In this document: piece by piece, positions 8,503-17,241 of the stretch
Layout: the number at the start of each line of letters is the position of its first letter
Position numbering within the stretch: the first letter of the stretch is position 1
DNA from: CAYZJB01 sp964602985
Lineage (GTDB): Bacteria; CLD3; SB21
DNA: 64,000 nucleotides
Direction: 5' to 3'
NCBI GenBank assembly: GCA_964602985.1
Contig: CAZRTJ010000004.1
Coordinates: 1-64,000, forward strand
The notes under the pieces: model-generated
Database searches by the model: none
Seen by the model: the letters and a program-made list of their open reading frames with translations, nothing else
Told to the model about the DNA's origin: nothing
Program-made: the position numbers and the translations under genes

Positions 8503-8789
8503 ACCCTCTGCCGGCCGATCGACAAGCGTACATCTGTGAACTCCCTGTCACGCGGCATACATGCGGTTATGCGAGTCCCCTCGACTACACTTCAAGTAAT
8601 GTCTCGAGCGCGGGGTCTATGACTGTAAGGGTCCCAGCAGTTGTCTTTCGGCACATCGACCGTTCTTCTCCCATTACATTCCCATAACAACTCATAATCA
8701 AATCATAGCAATCATGTAATACCCGCCTAACGGTCTTCCTCTATCTTTGCGTCGCGTAGATGCACGTGGAACCAACTATAGGAATGACC

Positions 8790-11555
8790 ATGAAATCCCT
8801 ACTCCTCCTTCTCCTCTCAGCCGGACTTCTGACCGCGCAAAATGGCAAGATATCCGGTAGTGTGCTGGACGGTCAAAATGCCGAGCCTCTGATCGGTTGC
8901 AACGTCGTCATCGTCGGAACCAACATGGGCGCCAGCACTGATCTCGACGGTAATTTCATTATGCCCCGAGTGCCGGTCGGCGTATACAGCCTGATGGCCT
9001 CCTACATCGGATATTCCTCCAAGACGATCACCAACGTCAAAGTCTTTGCCGACCAGGTATCGTCGATCAAAATCGCCTTGCAGCCGGAAGAGATCATCGG
9101 CGAAGAAGTGGTAATCGAAGCCAAGGCCGATTTATCGAACGCCAGCGCGTTGCTGGTGGAACAAAAGAAGTCCGTCGTCGTGTCCGACGCGATCGGCAGC
9201 CAGCAGATCAGCAAGACCCCGGACAAGAGCGCGGGGGACGCCCTGAAACGCGTCACGGGCCTGACAGTCGTTGGCAATAAATTTGTCTACGTTCGGGGAT
9301 TGGGCGAGCGCTACAGCAATGCCCAATTGAACGGCGTCGAAGTTCCCAGCCCGGAAGCAGAAAAAAAGATCATCCCCATGGATATCTTTCCGGCCGGATC
9401 TCTTCAGAACATCACGGTGATCAAGACCTACAATCCGGATATCCCGGGAGATTTCTCGGGCGGGTTGGTCAAAATTCAAACGAAAGAATTTCCCGAAAAA
9501 CTCTTTCTCTCGGCAGGCGTCTCTGCCGGTGTGAATCGCGCATCCTTCGGCAAGGTGCTCCGCTACGGTGGTGGGGGCACGGATTTTCTTGGATTTGATG
9601 ACGGGACACGCAAGCGTCCGAGCGTACCGAAATTCGATCAAACAACAGATCGCGCAACGGTCGCCCAGTATCACGATCGCTTTCAGTCCACCTGGAGTCC
9701 GATTCGTCACGGCGTCGGACCGAATAGCGGATTCAGCATCTCCCTCGGTAATAGCTACGGAGAGAAGTCGCCCATCGGATTCCTCGCGTCCCTGACCTAC
9801 AGCCAGGATTTCAACGAACGCCGCGAAAGGGAATTCTTCCCGCTCGTAGACGGCACGCCGGCCTACGACTACCGCGCGCTGAAGGGAAGTTATTCGGTTC
9901 TGTGGGGGGCGTTGATGGATGTCAATTACAAGCTGAACGCCATGAACAAAATCGGCGTCAAGACGGTGTACAATCTGCAGTCAGACGACGAAGCGACCGA
10001 AGTGTTCGGCGTGGTCAATGCCAGTTCCACCGGGGATGTACGAGCGACCAGGCTGCGCTTCTCTTCGCGTACGCTGTTTTCCACCCAGGTGCTCGGCGAA
10101 CATCAGCTGAAGCCTGTGTGGAACTCCAAAATCGAATGGCATGCGGCCTACTCGGTGGCTCAGCGCGATGAGCCGGATACCCGGCAAACGTTCTACTTTC
10201 TGAATGAAACCACGGGAATTTACGAGGCGGCCAGTTCGTCCAAGAACACACGTTTCTTCAGCGACCTGGATGACCGCGACATCAATGTCGGCTTCGATTG
10301 GAGTCTGCCGGTAGATGCGTGGAAGCGCGGCAGCAAGGTAAAAGCGGGCAGTCTTGTGAAAACCAAGTCGCGAGCGTTCCGGGCCTTCCGCTACTCGTAC
10401 GCCAACATCGACGAGTCGATCAAAGCCAACGACCCCGACATTCTCTTCACGTCGGAAAATATTTCGTCCGGCCTCATGACGTTTTTTGACGACACACAGG
10501 CCAACGATCGATATGACGCCGACGAAAACACCTATGCCGGCTATGTCATGCTGGACATTCTGCTGGCAGAAAAACTTCGATTCATCGGCGGCGGCCGCTT
10601 TGAATCGGTGGAGACGAAGCTGGAGACATTCGACCCCGCCGGTTCTGCCAACGAAACCCTATCCCCGAATCGTACAGACAGAGATTTCTTCCCGGCAGTG
10701 AATCTCGTCTACAGTCTCCAGCAAGAGATGAACCTGCGGTTGGGCTTCAGCCAGACCACAGCGCGTCCTCAGTTTCGAGAACTCGCTCCCTTCCGATACG
10801 ACGACTACCGCCGAAGCACTTATGGCAATCCATTTCTCGTCTCCACGGATATTTCGAACTACGATCTGCGCTGGGAGTATTTCACGGGACCGGGCGAACT
10901 GGTGGCCGTCAGCGCCTTCTACAAACATTTGCGCAACCCGATCGAGCGATTCCTGTTGCCGAATCCCGGTAATCAATCTGGCGATCCGACGTCGGTCAAT
11001 GGAGACGACGCCAACAACTACGGTCTGGAACTCGAAGCGCGCAAAGGGTTTGGTTTTCTCGGTGAATTTTTCAGCCGCTTCTCAGGCAGCATGAATGTGT
11101 CCCTGATCCGCTCGCGCGTCCGTCAAAATGACGCAATCAAGGTCTATGTCCTGGGCAGTAACGGACCGACCATTTTCAACGCCGACGGTCTGGCCAATCG
11201 GTCTCGTCCGATGCAGGGACAGTCACCGTACATTGTGAATCTCGGTCTGAATTACGCCAATCCCGACACTCGAACCGATGTCAACGTGTCCTACAACGTG
11301 TTTGGCGAACGCCTGAGCGAAATCGGTACCCGCGCTCTCAATGCCGAAGGCAAGAACGTCTACGACGACACCTATGAAAAGCCATTTCACCAGGTCGATC
11401 TGACCATCACGCAACGTATCGGGAAGCACATGAAGGTAAAGGTCGGGCTGAAGAACGTCCTCGATGACAAGACGGTGTTCAAGATGGGCGACTGGACGAC
11501 CAATGCGTACAAACCCGGCCGGAGCGCATCGCTGGGGCTGTCTTACGACCTGTAG
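8790..11555 (+). CDS. TonB-dependent receptor with carboxypeptidase-regulatory-like domain
   Basis: About 921 aa, outer membrane. Signal peptide MKSLLLLLLSAGLLTAQ, a CarboxypepD_reg-like domain (GKISGSVLDGQNAEPLIGCNV...), a plug with the conserved KSAGDALKRVTGLTVVG and YVRGLGERYSNAQLNGVEVPSP blocks, and a 22-strand type barrel ending in SLGLSYDL. The plug signature is that of receptors often encoded beside a beta-helix lipoprotein, exactly as here. The ATG at 8790 follows AGGAATG; ATGs at 8784 and 8760 are alternatives. Substrate unknown; the upstream PstS-like gene hints at phosphate-related uptake (inference). Confidence 0.93.
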   Translation: MKSLLLLLLSAGLLTAQNGKISGSVLDGQNAEPLIGCNVVIVGTNMGASTDLDGNFIMPRVPVGVYSLMASYIGYSSKTITNVKVFADQVSSIKIALQPEEIIGEEVVIEAKADLSNASALLVEQKKSVVVSDAIGSQQISKTPDKSAGDALKRVTGLTVVGNKFVYVRGLGERYSNAQLNGVEVPSPEAEKKIIPMDIFPAGSLQNITVIKTYNPDIPGDFSGGLVKIQTKEFPEKLFLSAGVSAGVNRASFGKVLRYGGGGTDFLGFDDGTRKRPSVPKFDQTTDRATVAQYHDRFQSTWSPIRHGVGPNSGFSISLGNSYGEKSPIGFLASLTYSQDFNERREREFFPLVDGTPAYDYRALKGSYSVLWGALMDVNYKLNAMNKIGVKTVYNLQSDDEATEVFGVVNASSTGDVRATRLRFSSRTLFSTQVLGEHQLKPVWNSKIEWHAAYSVAQRDEPDTRQTFYFLNETTGIYEAASSSKNTRFFSDLDDRDINVGFDWSLPVDAWKRGSKVKAGSLVKTKSRAFRAFRYSYANIDESIKANDPDILFTSENISSGLMTFFDDTQANDRYDADENTYAGYVMLDILLAEKLRFIGGGRFESVETKLETFDPAGSANETLSPNRTDRDFFPAVNLVYSLQQEMNLRLGFSQTTARPQFRELAPFRYDDYRRSTYGNPFLVSTDISNYDLRWEYFTGPGELVAVSAFYKHLRNPIERFLLPNPGNQSGDPTSVNGDDANNYGLELEARKGFGFLGEFFSRFSGSMNVSLIRSRVRQNDAIKVYVLGSNGPTIFNADGLANRSRPMQGQSPYIVNLGLNYANPDTRTDVNVSYNVFGERLSEIGTRALNAEGKNVYDDTYEKPFHQVDLTITQRIGKHMKVKVGLKNVLDDKTVFKMGDWTTNAYKPGRSASLGLSYDL

Positions 11556-11645
11556 GCGTAACAAGCTCATAATGCGATGGCAATACGTAGGCAAAAGAGA
11601 AAGACTATGCTTGTGAGCATTATCCATTATCAAACGGAGGAATGA

Positions 11646-13538
11646 ATGACAACCCCTACGAAATTGAGACTGCTGACGCGGTATGCAGTACTCGCCTTCG
11701 CTGCCTTCACCCTGACGGTCGTGGGCTGCAGCGACGATGATGACGAAGGTCCAAGCGGATCAAGCGTATCCGGAACCGTGCGCAACAGCTCCAATGCGCC
11801 CATTGAGGGTGTGGCTGTGTCGATTAATACGACGCCGGCCCAAACCGACACCACCGATGCCACCGGTACCTTCTCTCTGGCCAACATTCCGGCAGGCAGC
11901 TACACGCTCACGTTCTCGGGAGCGACCATCGTGTCGTTCACATCCGGCGTGACGGTTGCGGAAAATGATCCCACGACGACCGTCGGGAACGTCACCGCGA
12001 CGCTGACGTCCGAACAAGTCGGTACCATCAGCGGTACGGTGACAGCGGATGGAGCCCCGGTCGATCAGGCGGAGGTCAAGATTGTCGAACTCGGACGTAT
12101 TGCGAATTCCAACTCAAGCGGACAATACAGCTTTACGGATGTCGTCATTGGCGATTACACCGTCGTGGCGTCCAAGCAGGACTTCATTTCCGACAGTACC
12201 CAGGTGACTGTGACGGCCAATGCGACTTCGACAGAGAATTTCACTCTGACCGAAACGGCCATCCTCTCCGGGACGCTTATCGGAAACCGCACGCTGAAGG
12301 CTGCCACGGTCTACACCCTGCAGGGGTTCTATCAGATTGCGCCGGGTTCACGTCTGTATATCCCGGCTGGAACGCGTATCGAAGGCGAACCCGGAAGCGC
12401 GATCATTACGCTTCGCGCCAGCGGGACCGGAAGTTCCAAAGCGAGTGGAAAAATCTTTGCGACGGGAACTGCTGACAATCCAATCGTCTTTACCAGCAAG
12501 AATAGCGTGGGATCCCGCGCACGCGGTGACTGGGGTGGTATCATCCTGAACGGCATCGCCGATCTGAACCCGACGTCCAAGCAGGGCGTGGGTGAGGGCA
12601 ATACGGGCGCCTACGGATATGGCGGCATCTCCGGAATCTCCGCCGCTCTGGACACCGATACGAGCGGCACCTTGCAGTACGTCCGCGTAGAATTCGGCGG
12701 CACCAAGGTCACTCCGGACAACGAAGTCAACGGCTTCACGTTTAACGCCGTCGGCTCCGGTACGACCATCGATCACATTCAGGCGCACTTCATTGCGGAT
12801 GACGGCGTGGAATTCTTCGGCGGCACGGTCAATTGCAAATATGTCGTCGTGTCCGGTGTGGACGATGACATGTTGGACACGGACTTCGGTTATCGTGGAA
12901 AGATCCAATACTTCTTCGGCATTCAGGACAAGAGCCTCGCCAATCGCGGTATGGAAGCCGACAACGACGGTAGCGGAAGCTCGAACACTCCGATCTCCAA
13001 ACCCACGATCTGGAACTTCACCTTCGTCGGCGGCAACGATACGGATGACAAGAACAACGATGACAACAGCGAAGGCATGTACTGGCGCCGGAACACTCAG
13101 TACGACGCAAACAACGGAATCGTGTCGTACTTCAACCGCATTGGTCTGACCCTCGACGGCACCGCAGACTCCACCAATGCCGCCAGCGGAACGGCTACGG
13201 CCAAGAACATGATCATGTGGAACAACGGCCAGGGCGCCAACCCCAAGAACATCAGTCAAGTGGCGCTGAAGACAACGGCTCAGAATTACGATACGCTGGG
13301 TTTGCGCAGTATCATCACTAGCTGGAATATCCTGGTGCAGAATCCGAATTTCACCAGTGTCAACACGGCCAGCAATGCCAACCCGATGAACGGAAGCATG
13401 CCCGATCCGCGTCCGACTGGGGTCGTGACAGGCGGTACGCCTCCGAATGACGGCTTCTTCGACGTGAGCGCGACGTACATCGGCGCCTTTCACACGACGA
13501 ACTGGCTGGCGACCTGGACCAACTGGGCGCTGAACTAG
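11646..13538 (+). CDS. surface-type lipoprotein with CarboxypepD_reg repeats and beta-helix-like domain
   Basis: 630 aa. Lipobox TVVGC gives lipidated Cys28, directly followed by SDDDDE, which resembles the Ser-Asp-rich lipoprotein export signal known from Bacteroidota surface lipoproteins. Two CarboxypepD_reg-like beta-sandwiches occupy about 38-125 and 130-205. The rest matches the family that accompanies TonB receptors: GDWGGIILNG, GTLQYVRVEFGGTKVTPDNEVNGFT, DDGVEFFGGTVNCKYVV, DTDFGYRGKIQ, NRGMEADNDGSGS. Length is typical. It lies 90 bp after the receptor and ends in a strong terminator, so the pair likely forms one transcript and one uptake complex. Confidence 0.88.
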   Translation: MTTPTKLRLLTRYAVLAFAAFTLTVVGCSDDDDEGPSGSSVSGTVRNSSNAPIEGVAVSINTTPAQTDTTDATGTFSLANIPAGSYTLTFSGATIVSFTSGVTVAENDPTTTVGNVTATLTSEQVGTISGTVTADGAPVDQAEVKIVELGRIANSNSSGQYSFTDVVIGDYTVVASKQDFISDSTQVTVTANATSTENFTLTETAILSGTLIGNRTLKAATVYTLQGFYQIAPGSRLYIPAGTRIEGEPGSAIITLRASGTGSSKASGKIFATGTADNPIVFTSKNSVGSRARGDWGGIILNGIADLNPTSKQGVGEGNTGAYGYGGISGISAALDTDTSGTLQYVRVEFGGTKVTPDNEVNGFTFNAVGSGTTIDHIQAHFIADDGVEFFGGTVNCKYVVVSGVDDDMLDTDFGYRGKIQYFFGIQDKSLANRGMEADNDGSGSSNTPISKPTIWNFTFVGGNDTDDKNNDDNSEGMYWRRNTQYDANNGIVSYFNRIGLTLDGTADSTNAASGTATAKNMIMWNNGQGANPKNISQVALKTTAQNYDTLGLRSIITSWNILVQNPNFTSVNTASNANPMNGSMPDPRPTGVVTGGTPPNDGFFDVSATYIGAFHTTNWLATWTNWALN

Positions 13539-13551
13539 AATTGTACCTCGG

Positions 13552-13588
13552 GAGTGGGTCGAGTGATCGACCCACTCACACGATTTTT
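13552..13588 (+). terminator. intrinsic terminator after the surface lipoprotein gene
   Basis: Perfect 11-bp stem (13552-13562 with 13567-13577), 4-nt loop GTGA, then a T-rich tail at 13584-13588. Confidence 0.8.
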
Positions 13589-13601
13589 AGGCGTGGAAAC
13601 C

Positions 13602-14102
13602 ATGGAGAGTTCATTGACAAGTAGAATGCTTATCATCGCGTTACTGGCAACGCTTCTCGTGTCCTGCGAAAAGAAGGACTTGAAGCACTCTGAGGACAGC
13701 ATCGAGGATTTGGCGGAGGAAGTTCTGAAAGCCGTCGCGAGCAACGACCCGGAAGCGCTATTGAAATTGCGCGTCAGCGAGAAGGAATTTCGAAAATTCC
13801 TCTGGCCAGAATTTCCGGCAAGCCAACCCAAAATGAACGTCCCGTTCGGATTTGCCTGGGACAACCTGAATCAGAAGAGTGAGAAAGCGGCTCGTCGGGC
13901 GCTGAGCAAATACGGTGGAGGCAAATATCGATTTGAGTCCATCTACTTTCAGGAGAAGACCGAGACCTATGACAGCTTCAAGCTGTATAGCCAAAGCGTG
14001 CTCCTGGTTCGGGATCCCGAAGGCGCCGTACAAGAATTTGATTTTTGTGGTTCAATCGTCGAACGCAACGGAGAGTATAAGTTCCTCAGTTATCGGGATT
14101 AA
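13602..14102 (+). CDS. small lipoprotein, unknown function
   Basis: 166 aa. N-terminal lipoprotein signal (MLIIALLATLLVSC, lipobox LVSC). The mature part is alpha/beta, charged, with DLAEEVLKAVASNDPEALLKLRVSEKEF, which resembles a small helical scaffold followed by a beta-rich half (KYRFESIYFQEKT...SVLLVRDPEGAVQEFDFCGSIVERNGEYKFLSYRD). The second half is reminiscent of NTF2/SnoaL-like lipoproteins but no clear family call is possible. Starts 14 nt after the previous terminator's tail and ends 46 nt before another terminator, so it is probably monocistronic. Confidence 0.72.
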   Translation: MESSLTSRMLIIALLATLLVSCEKKDLKHSEDSIEDLAEEVLKAVASNDPEALLKLRVSEKEFRKFLWPEFPASQPKMNVPFGFAWDNLNQKSEKAARRALSKYGGGKYRFESIYFQEKTETYDSFKLYSQSVLLVRDPEGAVQEFDFCGSIVERNGEYKFLSYRD

Positions 14103-14148
14103 GAGGTTGATGTGATTTCCCCTAACCGGGATTTCATGGTTCCACGCG

Positions 14149-14175
14149 AGGGAGTCTTCACAGACTCCCTTTTTT
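14149..14175 (+). terminator. intrinsic terminator
   Basis: Stem AGGGAGTCT (14149-14157) with AGACTCCCT (14162-14170), loop TCAC, then six Ts. Confidence 0.88.
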
Positions 14176-14257
14176 ATCGGCTCACCAAAAAAGATGACAA
14201 ATTTCACGGAATAACAACTCCGGCCGGCGTATCTTTCCTAAGAAAGGGGGTGGTAGC

Positions 14258-14443
14258 ATGCTAACCATCTCTCTAAACGACCGCGAAAGAGACGTTCTTC
14301 GTCATGCGCTGGACTACTACATTTCGGAGTTGCGCATGGAGGTCGCCGGGACGGATCGCAAGGACTTCCGCGACCAGTTAAAGGACGAAGAAGAAATGCT
14401 GAAGAGCATTCGGGAAAGGCTGCAGGCAGAAACAGTCGCGTAG
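14258..14443 (+). CDS. 61-aa helical protein
   Basis: Small cytosolic protein with a strong ribosome site (AAGGGGG, 7 nt before ATG). Sequence is two amphipathic helices: ISLNDRERDVLRHALDYYISELRMEV, a GTDRKDFRDQL turn, then an acidic-basic helix ending LKSIRERLQ. I recall similar short proteins of this pattern in many bacteria without an assigned function. Isolated between terminator and the GNAT gene. An RNA-binding or dimeric scaffold role would be guesswork. Confidence 0.72.
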   Translation: MLTISLNDRERDVLRHALDYYISELRMEVAGTDRKDFRDQLKDEEEMLKSIRERLQAETVA

Positions 14444-14530
14444 TGTGGGTTTGACGCAGAACCCCACCGATCATCCGCCGAAAGACCGGCATAGAGCGGC
14501 CGCCCCACGGATTTCCCAGGTCCGGTCCGC

Positions 14531-15325
14531 ATGCAGATGATAATTCCCTTCGAATTTGAAGCTGGGTTTATTACCATTTATCAATTTTCCAGGACGCATC
14601 TTGTGAAGATAGAGTCACGCATCAAACTTCTTCCATGGGACACTGATTTCTTCGGATATCGTGTGGCGCGAGTCGATCGCGCAATTGTTGTTCCCGAGGA
14701 TTACCAAGCTGTGTGCCAAGAATTTCGACAACAGGATATTGCACTGGCCTACTATTCATCCCCGGAGCTCATTCCGTTTGAGACCGCGTCCGGGGACTAT
14801 GCGGCGCGCCTTGTCGATCGCAAGATAACTTTTGTCAAGGGTCCGCAGAAATCTTTGAAGAGCGAGTTATCCGTAAGATCATATTCTGAGGCAGAAGGAA
14901 TATCACCAAAATTGATCGACCTGGCCGTTCAAAGCGGAGTCTTTTCGAGGTTCAACATCGATCCCCGCATTGGGCGTCAGAAATTTGAAGAACTGTATCG
15001 AACGTGGATACTCCGATCCATCAAACGGGAAATTGCCCGGGAAGTTCTCGTGTGTCAGGAAGACGACGCGATCACCGGACTCATCACACTCGGGGAAAAA
15101 GATGAAACGGGGATCATCGGGATTCTTGCCGTGGATGGGAATTGTAGGGGGAAGGGAATTGGTGGACGACTCGTCCATGCCGCCGAAGAATGGTGTTTGG
15201 ATGCGGGGTTCTCAAAACTAGGGGTCGTTACTCAAGGAAACAACACACCTGCATGCCGGTTCTACGAGCACTATGGCTTCTCCGTCGAATCCGCAGTCTA
15301 CGTGTACCACCTTTGGAAGCGGTAA
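14531..15325 (+). CDS. GNAT acetyltransferase (WecD/RffC-like)
   Basis: 264 aa. The N-terminal half contains LPWDTDFFGYRVARV, a hallmark of the dTDP-aminosugar N-acetyltransferase (WecD/RffC) group, and SRFNIDPRIG....ELYRTW. The C-terminal half is the acetyl-CoA-binding GNAT core with GILAVDGNCRGKGIGGRL, where RGKGIG is the pyrophosphate loop. It likely acetylates an amino sugar during glycan synthesis. A GTG at about 14603 could be the true start, since no ribosome site precedes 14531. Converges on a GT2 gene with a single base between stop codons. Confidence 0.82.
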   Translation: MQMIIPFEFEAGFITIYQFSRTHLVKIESRIKLLPWDTDFFGYRVARVDRAIVVPEDYQAVCQEFRQQDIALAYYSSPELIPFETASGDYAARLVDRKITFVKGPQKSLKSELSVRSYSEAEGISPKLIDLAVQSGVFSRFNIDPRIGRQKFEELYRTWILRSIKREIAREVLVCQEDDAITGLITLGEKDETGIIGILAVDGNCRGKGIGGRLVHAAEEWCLDAGFSKLGVVTQGNNTPACRFYEHYGFSVESAVYVYHLWKR

Positions 15326-15326
15326 A

Positions 15327-16271
15327 CTATTCTTCCAGGTTGCGCGTTTCCTTAATCCAGTACACCGGCCTTGATTTTGTGACGTCAAACGTCTGTCCCA
15401 GATACAGGCCGACGATTCCCAGTACGAAGATGATGGCTCCCGACAAGAACCAGATCGATACGATGAGACTGGCGAATCCCAGTACGATGATCTGTCCGCG
15501 CAGAAATTGAACGATGTAGTACAGCCCCAGACCAAATGCGAACACGGAGATCGACAGTCCCAATTTGACCGTCAGACGAAGCGGCTTGTTGGAGTAGGAA
15601 GTCGCCAAACCCAACGCGAGACGGAACAATTGGCGGAACCGATAACTGCTTCGGCCCTCTTCCCGTGGAGCGTGCTCGACCTCAACCGCGGTGCGGCGAA
15701 ACCCTACCCACCGTATCATGACGGGAAAGAACTTGAAGGGCTCCTTCATCGCCAGCACGGCATCAATCGCCTTGCGGTGATAGATGCCGAAATTTGCGAT
15801 CCGATAGTCTTGTTGAGTTTCCGTCAGGTAGGACAGCAAGCGGTAGAACAAGCGCGACCCTATCCTTTTGAGGAAGCCATCGCGGCGGTTTTCGCGGATC
15901 GCAAGTACGATCTCGTATCCTTTCATGGCTTCGCGATACAGCTTGCTGATTTCCTCAGGTCGATCTTGTAAGTCGCAATCCATGACGACGACCCACTCGC
16001 CCCTGCACGCCCGCAAGCCCGCGGTGATGGCCGCATGCTGACCAAAATTACGCGACAGATGGATGCCGCGAACACGCGAATTAGTTTCACAAATCTGCCG
16101 AATAACGTCCCAGGACCGGTCAGGCCCTCCATCTTCCACGAGAATAATCTCGAAGGAAAGGCCGAGCTTCTCACACTCCCGTTCGATTCGCTCGACGAGT
16201 TTCGGAATTACGGCTTCTGCTTTGTAAACCGGACTGACGACTGAAAAGGTCGGTGTAAGGAAGACGGTCAT
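15327..16271 (-). CDS. membrane-anchored family 2 glycosyltransferase (GtrB/DPM1-like)
   Basis: 314 aa. GT-A domain at the N-terminus with VVSPVYKAEAVIPKLV, VEDGGPDRSWDVI, LSRNFGQHAA and the metal-binding DCDLQDRPEEI. Two transmembrane segments near residues 230-255 and 262-290 follow, as in polyprenyl-phosphate glucosyl/mannosyltransferases. It would move a sugar from a nucleotide donor to undecaprenyl phosphate at the inner membrane. The protease gene upstream ends 34 nt away on the same strand. The facing WecD-like acetyltransferase supports a glycan-modification context. Confidence 0.9.
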   Translation of the reverse strand: MTVFLTPTFSVVSPVYKAEAVIPKLVERIERECEKLGLSFEIILVEDGGPDRSWDVIRQICETNSRVRGIHLSRNFGQHAAITAGLRACRGEWVVVMDCDLQDRPEEISKLYREAMKGYEIVLAIRENRRDGFLKRIGSRLFYRLLSYLTETQQDYRIANFGIYHRKAIDAVLAMKEPFKFFPVMIRWVGFRRTAVEVEHAPREEGRSSYRFRQLFRLALGLATSYSNKPLRLTVKLGLSISVFAFGLGLYYIVQFLRGQIIVLGFASLIVSIWFLSGAIIFVLGIVGLYLGQTFDVTKSRPVYWIKETRNLEE

Positions 16272-16305
16272 AAGTGGATCCGATCTGAAACCGCCGCGTT
16301 GCTGT

Positions 16306-17121
16306 TCACTTTCGCAAACTGGATCCGCAGGACTGGCAGTAATTGTTGGAACCGCGATTGATTGTCTTGCAACAGGCGCACGTCACGTCTTCGGACACGA
16401 TGGTTTGTTCTACGGCCGCGACCGTCGACGCGGACGGTATTGCGGGTTTGCTCTTCAGCACTACCAAACTCCCGCAGTTGGAGCAATACTTGTTCTTTGC
16501 CAACTCAATTGGCTTGAAATTGAGAAAACCGCAAATGTTGCAGTAGTATCCTTTGTCCAGACCTGCGAAATCAACGTTGAGCCGGGCCATGGCTCGCCTG
16601 ATGTAGTCAGTCGGAATCGCAAAACCCAAATTCTGTCCGTCGGTACGAATCCACGTGTTGATTCCTATCAAGTCCCCGTCTTCATTCATCAACGGACCTC
16701 CGGAATTGCCCGGGTTGATGCTAGTGTCCGTTTGGATGTAGTCCACGTTCCGTTCGTGTCGCGTCTTGGAGGAGACAATTCCTTTCGACACCGTGTAGCT
16801 GTACCCGAGAGGATGACCGATGGCGATGACGGTTTCTCCTTCCCGCACATCGGCAATCATCTTGAATTTCAAGGGCTCCACGTCCCAGGGTTGCGTGAGC
16901 AGAAACGCATAGTCCACATCCGCATCCGACAAAAGGACCTTGGCAATGTCCAGCCGGTCGGAAACGTCTCTCACCTCTACGTACGATTCTAATCCGACGA
17001 CATGGCGGTTCGTCACAACAAGGCCTCGCCGGTCCACGACGACTCCCGTTCCTGAACCTCCGGCATGACTGATTTTCAAAACCGATTTCTTCGCGTGTTC
17101 AACGACATCCGGAATGGACAC
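16306..17121 (-). CDS. trypsin-like serine protease with two C-terminal zinc ribbons
   Basis: 271 aa. HtrA-type chymotrypsin fold with H40 (TNRH), D70 (DVDYAFL) and S140 (GNSGG), and the usual HPLG and INTWI strands. There is no signal peptide, transmembrane segment or PDZ domain. Instead two CxxC...CxxC zinc ribbons follow: C194/C197/C213/C216 and C248/C251/C262/C265. The start is the GTG at 17121, supported by AGGAGA 6 nt upstream; the open frame extends further but without a ribosome site. A cytoplasmic protease whose ribbons bind a partner or nucleic acid is the simplest reading (inference). Confidence 0.88.
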   Translation of the reverse strand: MSIPDVVEHAKKSVLKISHAGGSGTGVVVDRRGLVVTNRHVVGLESYVEVRDVSDRLDIAKVLLSDADVDYAFLLTQPWDVEPLKFKMIADVREGETVIAIGHPLGYSYTVSKGIVSSKTRHERNVDYIQTDTSINPGNSGGPLMNEDGDLIGINTWIRTDGQNLGFAIPTDYIRRAMARLNVDFAGLDKGYYCNICGFLNFKPIELAKNKYCSNCGSLVVLKSKPAIPSASTVAAVEQTIVSEDVTCACCKTINRGSNNYCQSCGSSLRK

Positions 17122-17188
17122 AAAATGTCTCCTGTTGAGGAATCCGCAAAATATAGGCTCTGCCGGCGATGCGTGCCAGCAAATTTGT

Positions 17189-17217
17189 TTGAATTTTCTG
17201 CGCAATGTGCATAAGCT
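17189..17217 (+). promoter_or_regulatory. sigma-70 promoter of the pgl operon
   Basis: -35 TTGAAT (17189-17194), 17-nt spacer, -10 TAAGCT (17212-17217), about 20 nt before the pgl ATG. Confidence 0.5.
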
Positions 17218-17241
17218 ATCCAAAATCAATCCGGAGCGGCC

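Noticed and set aside
8735..8760. TATCTTTG upstream of the TonB receptor as a Bacteroidota TAnnTTTG promoter
   Set aside because: No TTG box at the right distance and no second example; the other promoters here are sigma-70-like with 17-nt spacing.
12348..13493. 381-codon open frame antisense to the surface lipoprotein gene
   Set aside because: The plus-strand reading has lipobox, family motifs and a terminator; the antisense product is low-complexity Val/Ala/Arg.
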